From positions 2,728,001-2,792,000 of the forward strand of contig NZ_CP017659.1 of NCBI RefSeq assembly GCF_015326965.1: 64,000 nucleotides of DNA, read 5' to 3'. Source of the stretch: Paenibacillus sp. JZ16 (GTDB taxonomy: Bacteria > Bacillota > Bacilli > Paenibacillales > Paenibacillaceae). The notes under the pieces were generated by a model. That model had not been told where the DNA came from and did no database searches. It worked only from the letters and a program-made list of their open reading frames with translations. This document shows, piece after piece, positions 24,673 through 34,000 of the stretch. Each line of letters opens with the position of its first letter. Within the stretch, counting starts at the first letter, position 1. Made by a program: the position numbers and the translations under genes.

Positions 24673-25110
24673 TTATAAATCCTTTCTATCAATAAATTCG
24701 GCTTCAATTACTTCATATTCTTTATTTACAGGATTCCCTCCATACTTCTTGAGAATCTTAATGATAACGTTATAAAAGGCAAATTCCGGAGTTGCTCCTT
24801 TAGAGGAGTACTCTATTTCATTGTTATCACTAACGATTAGTTTATAACCTGTTCCAATATAAGATAGATTGAATTTGCAATCATTGTCCTCTAGCCAGGA
24901 CATTAAATCGAGAATACTCGGTATCCATACTCCCTTTTTATAAATCTCTTCATCGCAGAGAAATCCCGTTGATGGTAGAACCCTTCCTCCTACAACCCAA
25001 ACGGAATCTTGATATTCAAAAATGTCCTGTGGATATACCTTATCTGCATATAACGGCCTCTGAAATCCTAATTCGAACAGCTTTATTGCCTCTGTTTTTG
25101 ATATAGACAT
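24673..25110 (-). CDS. Putative immunity protein for the orphan toxin tip
   Basis: 145 residues, acidic and soluble, starting MSISKTEAIKLFELGFQRPL and ending EVIEAEFIDRKDL. No domain is recognised with certainty. It starts 16 bp after the stop of the orphan toxin module, which is the usual place for the cognate immunity gene, so its role is inferred from position. The ribosome binding site GAGGT is modest. Confidence 0.6.
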   Translation of the reverse strand: MSISKTEAIKLFELGFQRPLYADKVYPQDIFEYQDSVWVVGGRVLPSTGFLCDEEIYKKGVWIPSILDLMSWLEDNDCKFNLSYIGTGYKLIVSDNNEIEYSSKGATPEFAFYNVIIKILKKYGGNPVNKEYEVIEAEFIDRKDL

Positions 25111-25126
25111 ATCTCATACCTCAAAT

Positions 25127-25780
25127 CTACTTAATTTTTATTACTGTACCAGTAGAACTCTTGTGTTTGCCATCAATAAAATTACCATATTTGTCTGAAT
25201 CAGCAACCCAATGAAGTTCCTTACCGCCTTTCGCTTCCTTAAATACTTTGTAGGCAGAATCTGCATGTCCGGTTGTATCCTTCGCCCACCATAACCCAGT
25301 TTTAGGGTCACGATAAGCAGTAACGGTATCTCCTTTAAATTTATAAGTAATTTTTTTGTCAGCACCTGTTTTAATGTCCCATAAAACTTTGGTGTTCTTA
25401 GTACTCTTGTTACCGGCACCGTTAGCAGGTAAAAATCCCATAGCAAGCAACGCAATATATTCTGCCTCTTTTGAAACCTGGTACTCATCTAATAACTGAG
25501 CTCTTGCCCAAGACGAAATGCCTGCATTATTAGTGTAAGGGCTTGTTCCCGTTAACAAGTCGAATAAGTAATTATAACGGTTTTCTCCCATGATAGATAC
25601 AAAGTCGTACCGATCCCGTATGAAATCCTTGATGAGGGTTAAGTTCTTTCGAGATGCATCGACCGATTCATTCGGCACTGGGTGGTGAAGTAAAGAAAGA
25701 CCTTGAAGGAATTGTTCCCCCAAGGTCAATAATAATGCTTTATTATTACACTTTTTCGACAAACACTCCCATTCTTTCAA
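25127..25780 (-). CDS. Orphan Rhs C-terminal toxin module
   Basis: 217 codons without the Rhs shell. Residues ~50-130 (DFIRDRYDFVSIMGENRYNY ... ANGAGNKSTK) are identical or nearly so to residues 1409-1487 of the full Rhs protein. The next ~87 residues are a different tip: NTKVLWDIKTGADKKITYKF, then WWAKDTTGHADSAYKVFKEA and HWVADSDKYGNFIDGKHKS. From memory the TGH...AYKVFKE...ADxDKYGNFIxGKHK pattern is a recurrent toxin domain, but I cannot name it safely. It lacks a secretion signal and a convincing ribosome binding site, and its ATG 25780 overlaps the end of the upstream immunity gene. Probably it is a silent cassette that can replace the expressed tip by recombination. Confidence 0.75.
   Translation of the reverse strand: MKEWECLSKKCNNKALLLTLGEQFLQGLSLLHHPVPNESVDASRKNLTLIKDFIRDRYDFVSIMGENRYNYLFDLLTGTSPYTNNAGISSWARAQLLDEYQVSKEAEYIALLAMGFLPANGAGNKSTKNTKVLWDIKTGADKKITYKFKGDTVTAYRDPKTGLWWAKDTTGHADSAYKVFKEAKGGKELHWVADSDKYGNFIDGKHKSSTGTVIKIK
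25397..25631 (-). repeat. 235-bp direct repeat, copy in the orphan module
   Basis: Matches 26536-26770 over all 235 bases; the one difference I found by eye is at ...TATATTCTGCC versus ...TATATTCCGCC. It encodes the pre-toxin segment. Confidence 0.95.
25692..25729 (-). terminator. Terminator between the first immunity gene and the orphan module
   Basis: GACCTTG (minus strand, 25721-25727 arm) pairs with CAAGGTC (25699-25705 arm), then TTTCTTTAC. It lies just past the immunity gene stop and inside the reading frame of the orphan module, which supports that module being silent. Confidence 0.7.
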
Positions 25781-26267
25781 TATCGAGAACTATTGATTCG
25801 ATGGGTTGGGCTGTATGAATTCCCATTAGATAATCGTATCCAATAAAAACTCTCATCACATTCTCGCAATACACATCAGCTCCGATATCTTCCCTCAGCA
25901 ACAGTCTCACCACAGGTCCAATTTCTTGAGCAGATAGTTTCGTGTTGTCAACAAGATTGTAATATGCATCTCTTATCTCGTTATTGTTATATAGCGGTTG
26001 ATATTTCGTAACAACTTTTTCGAATTCTTCTTCATTCGAACCTTTTCTAATATTACTTACTGTAAGATGAGATACATTCAAATAATTCATAATTGTTCTT
26101 ACGGTATTTACATAGTTATCTTCAACTGACTTGTAAAGTTCAACCGTAAGTAACTGGCCATCAAAGGTTTTTCCTATATCGCTTATCGCCGTCCAATCTT
26201 CTTTCGAATATCTGCCAGTACTTCCCCTAAAAATAGGGTTGTACTTTGAAATACGATACTTATTCAT
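25746..26267 (-). CDS. Immunity protein of the expressed Rhs toxin
   Basis: About 173 residues: MNKYRISKYNPIFRGSTGRY, then SKEDWTAISDIGKTFDGQ and a helical middle (NNEIRDAYYNLVDNTKLSAQ). The ATG at 26267 begins one base after the rhs stop (TAAAATG), with AGGTGAT inside the rhs end as ribosome binding site, so translation is coupled. I recall proteins with the NKYRISKYNPxxR opening and a DWTSxSDIGK segment as partners of Ntox21-type toxins. It should bind and neutralise the tip in the cytoplasm. Confidence 0.78.
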   Translation of the reverse strand: MNKYRISKYNPIFRGSTGRYSKEDWTAISDIGKTFDGQLLTVELYKSVEDNYVNTVRTIMNYLNVSHLTVSNIRKGSNEEEFEKVVTKYQPLYNNNEIRDAYYNLVDNTKLSAQEIGPVVRLLLREDIGADVYCENVMRVFIGYDYLMGIHTAQPIESIVLDIERMGVFVEKV

Positions 26268-26268
26268 T

Positions 26269-29200
26269 TTAATCACCTATTCTTTCCAAGTTTCCATCAT
26301 ACGTGCCCATCCGTGTATCCTTCTTATTCAATGCCTCAGGTGATTTTGCCATTTTCCATACCCCCCCATTATGAGGACCACTACCATCACCACTGCCAAT
26401 ATCCTGACTGATATAGGTTTTAGTTTTCTTATTATAGTATATCCTTTCACCATTTTTAGCAGTGTAGTTCGTCGGTTCATAACCTAATTTCTTAGCCGCA
26501 TCAGTAGATTGTTTTGTAGTCATCCGAACCCAAGCCTTAGTACTCTTGTTACCGGCACCGTTAGCAGGTAAAAATCCCATAGCAAGCAACGCAATATATT
26601 CCGCCTCTTTTGAAACCTGGTACTCATCTAATAACTGAGCTCTTGCCCAAGACGAAATGCCTGCATTATTAGTGTAAGGGCTTGTTCCCGTTAACAAGTC
26701 GAATAAGTAATTATAACGGTTTTCTCCCATGATAGATACAAAGTCGTACCGATCCCGTATGAAATCCTTGTATATCTTATAGTATTTGTTTTTTCTGTTG
26801 GATTTCGATTTTTCCTTGGCTTCATCGAGTAAATTTTTCAGTTCTACTTTATCCGAGGTTTCAAATGCAAAATGCCCACTCGGGTCAATATACCTCAACG
26901 GATTATTATGCACATACGTATATAGATTTTGGCTCAGTGGATTCGTCAAAGTCCCTTCATACGTATCCTCGCCCATAAACCGTGCCGTTCCCGGATCGTA
27001 CCAGCGGGCACGCAGGTACTGCAGGCCCGTCGTATCATCCCAATACTCGCCGGCGTAGCGCATCACGTTCGGAACGGTTTCCTTGGTTTCAACTGGGCCA
27101 CCCCAAATATCATAGGAGTAACTGTTTAGCTGCTTACCCTGCTCATCCACCAGACCGACAACATCGCCGTGACCGTTGAATTCGTAGTACTGCAGTTTGC
27201 CAGTTGCTCTATCTTGCCTTGCGGTTAACTGACCGTACAAGTCGTAGACATAGGCATAGGTAAGGGTAACATGGCTTCCGGTGACTTCCGCTTCTGCAAT
27301 CAGTTTAGCTTCCTCGTCAAAGTAATAACGCGTCGTATCCGTGCCTTCCTTACGTTCATACAGCAATCCGTCGCCGTTGTAAGTGTAGCTGACTTCCTTG
27401 CCTTCTCCTGCGACCTGCGTTAAACGGTTCTGGCTGTCGAACGTATAATCTGCTTCCTTCAGGCCGAAAATCTTGCCGCTTCCCTGCTCCAGCCGGTTCC
27501 CGTTAGCGTCATACGTATAACTTAAATTCTTGTCACCTGATGTTTCCGTCTGAATCCGGTTCAGCGGATCGTAGGTGAATTGTCCTGACGTTCCGTTCTC
27601 CGTGCGGGAGATGATATTTTTGTTCGGGTCATAGCTATATCCGAATTCGTGCACGGATGTGCTTCCCTGCTGAACGGTTACGCCTGACAAGTCATATCCG
27701 TCATAGCTAAAACCGGTACTGAGCCCACTATCAAAGCTTCGGCGCTCCAGCAAACTGTTAGCCCCATATTCAAAGGTCATTCGATCCAGCGGAGAAGCTG
27801 ACATCAAGGAAGGGCCACTGCTTCCTGTGCTGATATCCATCGCCGAGACCCGATTCATTTCATCAAGCTTAGAAGATATGCGAATGGATGCTCCGGCAGC
27901 GTCCGTCAGGATATATCCTATTTTCGACTGCGTATTATATTCATACGATACCCTGGTTCCGTCCGGAAACTCCAGTTCCTTCAGCGTCCCATCCTCAGGA
28001 TTGTAAGAATACGTCGTCTTACCTGTTGGATCGGTCATACTGGTCCGGCGGCCTGCATCATCATAGGTGTAATTCACCGAGAAATCCGGTCCGCTCTTTG
28101 AAATAAGCTGATTCTCGGAGTCATAACCAAAGTTATAGATTTGGTTCTTACGGTCCACCACTTGCGTTACGTTGCTTCGGTTGTCGTACTGGTAGACCGT
28201 GGTTTGATTGGCCATATCAGTCTGGCTGATCAGGCGGCCCATCTCGTCATACGTCTTCGTTACTTTCTGTTGGTCGGGCAGCACAACCTGAACCAGATCA
28301 CCAGCCAGACTATAAATATAGCGGGTAACCTCTCCCTTCGGATCCTTCACCGAGGTCAAGCGGCCCAGCACGTCGTACGTATACTCGGTGCGCTGCTGTT
28401 TGCCGTCAATGGATGCCGTCACCTGACCGAGCAGATCGTATTCCAGATGCTGAAGCGGCGTAAACCCTCCATTTTTCCACTCTTGCGTTGATATTGTTCT
28501 TCCCAGTACATCATAGGTTTCACGCTGTTTGTTTCCAGCAGCGTCGCTATACGTGGTTGTCCGTTCCACGACCTGATAATCCGTGCTGCTGCTGGTTCCA
28601 TCAGCGTATACCGTTTTCGTGTTTCTTCCAAAAGCATCATACGTCAGGCTCGTTGTGTTGCCTTCGGCATCGGTCACTTCCGTCATGTTGCCTTCATCAT
28701 CATATTCATACTCGTATAACGCATCATGCGTTTTTTCCTGCACCAGCAGCCCAAACGGATCATACTGCTCTGTCGTAATCACGCCGTCCGGTGCTGTCTG
28801 AGTGACGCGATTCAATGCGTCATCGAAACGAATGGTCGAAAGCGTGCCGTCACTGTATTCAAGCTGGGTGATTCTACCCCATTTATCATAAGTGTACGTT
28901 TGCACGTTTCCGTCGCTATCTCTCTGGCTTTTGAGCTGTCCTGTCGGCCAATATGAATAGTCCGTCGTAATTACGGATGACTGTGAGGCAGCGTCCTTCA
29001 CGACCATGCTTTGGTTTGTCAGCAGATGACGTCCATACTCGGACTCGTATTTATACGTCTGTTCAATAAATCGTGAATCGTCCCTGACTTTGGTTTTTGT
29101 CCGGTTTCCATAAGTGTCGTACTCATACTCGGATTGAGCAAGCGGTGTTCCGCCCATTCCTTGCGACACGACCTCTTTCGTTACACTGCCCTGCACGTCA

Positions 29201-30996
29201 TATTCCAGATGTGTAATCTGAGACTGCGTGTCGTTCATTTTGACGGTTACCTTGGAAGGTTTCTTCCACTCTGCTGTACCCGTCATATGCTGGTATTCAT
29301 AGCTTGTTTCCTGGCCGGTGCTTGATCTCTCCGATGTGATTAGACCATATTCATCATAGGTATACGACGTGGAAACAGGCTCGGAAGCTGCACCATTTTG
29401 AATATATCGTTCTTGGATCTGCTGCGGTGCATTTCGTTTGTTCGTCTCATCGTAGGTATACTCTTCGATATAACTAACCGAATCTCCCGATTGGCGATAA
29501 TCCTGCAAGTAGTGAAGCGCCGGACTGGAGCTTCCTTCAAAGGTACTGCTCAGCTTGTACGTTTCGGCCCATTTACTGCTGCTTACGGTCGTGGTCCAGT
29601 TCACATCTCGTCCGTAACGATTCAGGTCTTCACCCGTATACTCAAAGCTGCGGGAACCCAGTATTTTTTCACCCGATGTCGAACTGAATGTATCCTTGCG
29701 GGAGCTGACCTTAAACACATGCCTGGTGGCAAAATCTCCGATCTGTTTCAATGAGGCTTCATATTGAATATCGGTGATCCGGGATGTTGGGTATACGATA
29801 CGAGTCAACAGAACCGTCCCGTCAGCTTCATGCTGTTCTGACTGGCCCACCAGCCCGGATAGGAAATTAAAACTCGACACCGGATGGTTGTACACATAAG
29901 TCGTACTTCGCGACATGGAGTCAATAACCTCTGCCAGAAGCGTGTAGCCTTCCTTCTGAACCTTGCGATATTCCACGCTTTGGTCCGTTCCCTCCAAAAC
30001 CACAGAAAGACTCAATGTATGATGGCTGAATTGGAGAGTATTTCCTTCACTATTCGAAATCTGCTTTAATACAAGCCCCTCAGGCAGCTGATCGTATAAA
30101 AAGCTCACCGTGTTGTTATAGTGGTCTTTGATTTGTAGCAGATAACCTTGAGCATCAAAGTAGTAAACATAATCATTGAGAACTGTCAGTTTGTATTCAC
30201 TTGGTTGTCCATTTACGGTTACGCTTTGATCCGTTCTCAGAGCCATGTCATTCCAGTTATACCCTACAATGTCTAATGAATCAGACAAGGCGTAGGAGCC
30301 GGCTCCAGGAAAATACAAATAACGTTTACCACCATGCTCTTCAATATGGGGGAGATCCCATCTCCAGCCCCGACCAATGCCGTAAGATGACTCTTCTCTT
30401 CGCATGCTAGTGTCATTCACGGCCTGTCCAGTTACCTCATCCTGTCGGATTCCGATCTCTTCGTTCGCCTTCGAGCTGTCGTATACCCGTGTTAATGAAA
30501 ACGGGATCATACCCGGAAGCTCCAAATCCACGCTCGCATAATTTAAATCACCGGTAGCCATAGAGACCGAATCTTGACCGTAGCTGTTGAAGTAGGCCGA
30601 CGAGTCGTCATGGATTCGTACCTGCTCAAGAGCCGCCTCGTCCACGCCGTTTGAATCTTCAGCCAAGCTTTTTAATGATGACACCACAGCCTTCTCATCA
30701 TATTGCACAACATCCGGTACCTGTATATTGGCCAGAACGGTATCGGCTGCTTTTGAGCTCTTCTTGCCGCCCAGAGATGAGTATATCTGATACAAGGTAT
30801 ATCCATCCGCGATCTTTTCTTGAACCCAAGCGGTGTCTACACCATACTGCTGAGCCAACATCGGAATCGTAATCGCAGATGAAGAAATCTCTCTTGAATT
30901 GGCTGTTACCTTGCCGCTGTCTCCATATACCAGAGAGCCCATATTTCCCAATAGTAAACTTATACATAAAACAGTTATAAATCCTCTTTTGAACAC
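26269..30996 (-). CDS. Secreted Rhs/YD-repeat polymorphic toxin with Ntox21-like tip
   Basis: 1575 residues. Sec signal peptide 1-26 (ITVLCISLLLGNMGSLVYG); a DUF6531-type segment near 145 (SMATGDLNYASVDLELPG); about twenty YD repeats (YxYDxxGRL pattern) from ~480 to ~1300 that should form the Rhs cocoon; the RHS core at 1311-1375 (LQYLRARWYDPGTARFMGED ... NPLRYIDPSGH). A pre-toxin linker lies at 1409-1487. The final 88 residues contain AAKKLGYEPTNY, DIGSGDGSGPHNGGVWKMA and TRMGTYDGNLERIGD, which resemble the Ntox21 family as I remember it, a predicted RNase. GTG start with GAGGTGA upstream. It follows the repeat protein gene by 30 bp and is coupled to its immunity gene. The likely role is contact-dependent killing of rivals. 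Confidence 0.92.
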   Translation of the reverse strand: MFKRGFITVLCISLLLGNMGSLVYGDSGKVTANSREISSSAITIPMLAQQYGVDTAWVQEKIADGYTLYQIYSSLGGKKSSKAADTVLANIQVPDVVQYDEKAVVSSLKSLAEDSNGVDEAALEQVRIHDDSSAYFNSYGQDSVSMATGDLNYASVDLELPGMIPFSLTRVYDSSKANEEIGIRQDEVTGQAVNDTSMRREESSYGIGRGWRWDLPHIEEHGGKRYLYFPGAGSYALSDSLDIVGYNWNDMALRTDQSVTVNGQPSEYKLTVLNDYVYYFDAQGYLLQIKDHYNNTVSFLYDQLPEGLVLKQISNSEGNTLQFSHHTLSLSVVLEGTDQSVEYRKVQKEGYTLLAEVIDSMSRSTTYVYNHPVSSFNFLSGLVGQSEQHEADGTVLLTRIVYPTSRITDIQYEASLKQIGDFATRHVFKVSSRKDTFSSTSGEKILGSRSFEYTGEDLNRYGRDVNWTTTVSSSKWAETYKLSSTFEGSSSPALHYLQDYRQSGDSVSYIEEYTYDETNKRNAPQQIQERYIQNGAASEPVSTSYTYDEYGLITSERSSTGQETSYEYQHMTGTAEWKKPSKVTVKMNDTQSQITHLEYDVQGSVTKEVVSQGMGGTPLAQSEYEYDTYGNRTKTKVRDDSRFIEQTYKYESEYGRHLLTNQSMVVKDAASQSSVITTDYSYWPTGQLKSQRDSDGNVQTYTYDKWGRITQLEYSDGTLSTIRFDDALNRVTQTAPDGVITTEQYDPFGLLVQEKTHDALYEYEYDDEGNMTEVTDAEGNTTSLTYDAFGRNTKTVYADGTSSSTDYQVVERTTTYSDAAGNKQRETYDVLGRTISTQEWKNGGFTPLQHLEYDLLGQVTASIDGKQQRTEYTYDVLGRLTSVKDPKGEVTRYIYSLAGDLVQVVLPDQQKVTKTYDEMGRLISQTDMANQTTVYQYDNRSNVTQVVDRKNQIYNFGYDSENQLISKSGPDFSVNYTYDDAGRRTSMTDPTGKTTYSYNPEDGTLKELEFPDGTRVSYEYNTQSKIGYILTDAAGASIRISSKLDEMNRVSAMDISTGSSGPSLMSASPLDRMTFEYGANSLLERRSFDSGLSTGFSYDGYDLSGVTVQQGSTSVHEFGYSYDPNKNIISRTENGTSGQFTYDPLNRIQTETSGDKNLSYTYDANGNRLEQGSGKIFGLKEADYTFDSQNRLTQVAGEGKEVSYTYNGDGLLYERKEGTDTTRYYFDEEAKLIAEAEVTGSHVTLTYAYVYDLYGQLTARQDRATGKLQYYEFNGHGDVVGLVDEQGKQLNSYSYDIWGGPVETKETVPNVMRYAGEYWDDTTGLQYLRARWYDPGTARFMGEDTYEGTLTNPLSQNLYTYVHNNPLRYIDPSGHFAFETSDKVELKNLLDEAKEKSKSNRKNKYYKIYKDFIRDRYDFVSIMGENRYNYLFDLLTGTSPYTNNAGISSWARAQLLDEYQVSKEAEYIALLAMGFLPANGAGNKSTKAWVRMTTKQSTDAAKKLGYEPTNYTAKNGERIYYNKKTKTYISQDIGSGDGSGPHNGGVWKMAKSPEALNKKDTRMGTYDGNLERIGD
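26536..26770 (-). repeat. 235-bp direct repeat, copy inside rhs
   Basis: Encodes residues ~1409-1487 of the Rhs toxin, just before the tip. The second copy is at 25397-25631, in the same orientation and 1139 bp away. Recombination between them would delete the present tip plus its immunity gene and install the orphan tip in frame. Confidence 0.95.
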
Positions 30997-31026
30997 ATCG
31001 TCACCTCTATCGCATCTGATCTCGCA

Positions 31027-34000
31027 TTAGAATGGAAATACCTTTTTGCTTCGCTTCGTTACATTGCCATTGTTGTCGTATTCATATAGAATCTCATCTC
31101 CCGTACGGAGAATCACTTTAGAAAGACGGTTATTTGAGCCATAGTGATACTTGTTTTCCGCGGCTAGAATCATTAGAGCAGAATTGATCACCCCTTCAAG
31201 AGCGGTTCCATCTTTCTCTATTAGCTTTAAATAGTAAACCTGGCCCGCTTTGAGCTCCCATTCCAAGACGGTGTAATCCCAACCATGCTCTCTCACCTGA
31301 TCAACAGTCGTAGCCAGTTCATCAGTCAGTCCAGCATCAGCGTACAATGTCACTTGAGGCTCCTTCTCGAAATTCTTGCTCTCCTTGACAACAAATCGGT
31401 ATAATCCATCCGCCTCCGGTTTAAATCGATAGTAGTTCTCTTGCTTCTCTTTTAGATCGATGTCCTCTGCTCTCCGTTCCACCAGGTCGATGAACTTGTC
31501 CGTCATTTCAGTAAAAATAAAGCTTCTGGATGGTCCTGCAAAAAGTACGCCTTGAGGTGAAGACACGGTCACTTCCAGACTTGCACCATTAGGCACGACT
31601 TGTTCCTCATCCGTTCCGGTTGCCTCCCTCAGAACGTTTCCGCTCGCGTCCAGCAGCCGATAATCATAATACCGGTCTGAGACAACAGATGCATCCGTCA
31701 GCAGCTTCGCCTCAAATTGGCCCGTATTCGTAAAGCTTCCCAGCTCTCCAGCAGCAAGTTCCTTCTTAAGTAACGCCTTCTCATCGCTGGCCTCTGCAGT
31801 AACTGGTATCGAATACTCATAGATAATGGACTCCGCTGAGGTTACAGTTACCACAACCACACCGCCCCCAGGAATGATAATCTCCTGATCAACGGAATTG
31901 ATTTGAGCTTGTTCCGGTTTATTCCCCGGGCTGTATACTACATAATCGTAAAAGCTCTTTCCTTCAAGAGCGTTCGACTTCATCCGTTGACTGGTTGTTC
32001 CCGTGTTGGTAAAGATAACGCTCTCATGCTGTCTTACGGTTATCTTTTCTCCCACCGGCTCCTTAGCAGGTTCTGCCTGGAATAGTCGATATACGGCCCC
32101 AAACAAAACTTGACTGTCCGAAGAAACGGTCACGATCACCTTATTTCCAGGCGCAACGACAGGCTCAATGCTGGTACCTGTTCGACGATCGATTTCCTCG
32201 CCGGATCCATCATAGAGAACATAATCGAACGTACGGCCACCATTTACAGCCTTACTCACGATTGCCTTGTCGATCGTACTGATATTCGTAAATTGATAGC
32301 TCTGTCTCTGATTCAGTGTAGCTCTGTGGAATGCGGGTTCTGTGCTTGCTTCAACGGTAACATCGCCTGAGTACTCATAAAGAATCGGAACAGAAGAAGG
32401 ATTCGTGATCACGATATAAGACTGAGACGTGACTTCAAGTTTCGAGGAAATGTTAAATCCGTCCGAGAGAAGCGTTCCATTAGAACGATACAGGGCATAA
32501 TCCATAGAACCGCCCACGGTATCCGCATTGTGGCGAAGCTCAACATCAGGTCCATTGTTATAAAGAACATAGGATTCATTTGGATAGATTGTGAGATGCT
32601 CGACTACCTCGCCCGGATCATCTTGTCCGCGGAATACACGGTATAGACCACCGAAACTGACAGGTTCGTCTGAAGCCGTCGTTACGACTGCTTTATAGCC
32701 TGGAGGCACCTTAGGCTCCACCGTTACCCCCGTTCTTCGTGACTGTTCTGCTCCCGTTGCATCATAGATGATGTAGTCAAAGGTACGACCACCCGCCAAG
32801 GAAGCTGTACTGTCCAAATACTCGCTTTCCGTGCTGACATTGGTGAATGAGAAGCTTTCTCCCTTGGACAAGGTTACGCGCAGATAAGCAGGCTCTGTAC
32901 TTGGCTCCACCGTAAAATCGTCCGTATAATCAAATACGATAGGCTGGGTACCGGCTACAGTGACGGTAGCATAACCTTGTTTCGGTACCTGGGGACTGGA
33001 GCTCCGGTTAAAGGCGTCCGAAGATCGACTGCCATCCGCTTTATACATGACGTAATCAAATATCCCGTTTACTTTACTGGCATTATTCATAATGGGATTA
33101 GACAATGTCCCATGGTTACGGAATATATAGGACTCCCCGGGATTGAGGGTAATCTGACTGATCGCCTCGTTAGGCCTACCACCGCCTTGGAACACGGTAT
33201 AGATGGCACCAAAAGTCACCGGGTTATCCGACACTGCGGTTACAACTGCCTTGTTATTTGGATACACTTTGGGTTCAACGCTTGTCGCTAGTCCTCGCGA
33301 ACGTTCAGTCCCATCTTCGTAATAAGTAACATAATCAAATAACCGACCGGACGAAGAGGAAGCGTCGCTGTCCAAATATTCGAGACTGCTACTAATATTC
33401 GTAAACTCGTAACTCTCCCCTCGATATAGAGTCACCCTTTCAAATGCAGGCTCCGCACTTCCTTCAACCGCAAAATCATCGGTATAATCAAACACGATGG
33501 GTGTATTTCCGATGTTCGAGACAATCGCGTATCCCAATGAAGGAATGCTCGGGCTCCCTTTTTGATTAAATCCACTTCTGTATATGGTATCGTCGGGATT
33601 ATAAATGACATAATCAAATAAGCCGCCGACGTTACTTGCATCATTCCGGATGGGATTCGTAAGCGATCCATTATTATAAAAAACATACGTATCTCCCGGA
33701 TAAACGGTTATCCGGCTAATGGCACTTCCTCCTGTGGGCCGTACATCAAACGTTCGGTATGGGACGCCGAATGTAACAGGTGTCGCCGTAACCATCGTAA
33801 GTACTGCGGTACGTCCTGCTGCAACACTAGGTTTATTTGACGTATTCGTTCCTCTTGAGTACTCAGTTCCATCCGGTAAATAAACCACATAATCGAAACG
33901 ATCACTGGACTTGCCGTCACTTTCCAGCGTATCCGTCTTCGTGCTCACATTCGTAAATTGATAGCTTTGTCCTTGATTCATTATGATCCTCGTATACGCC

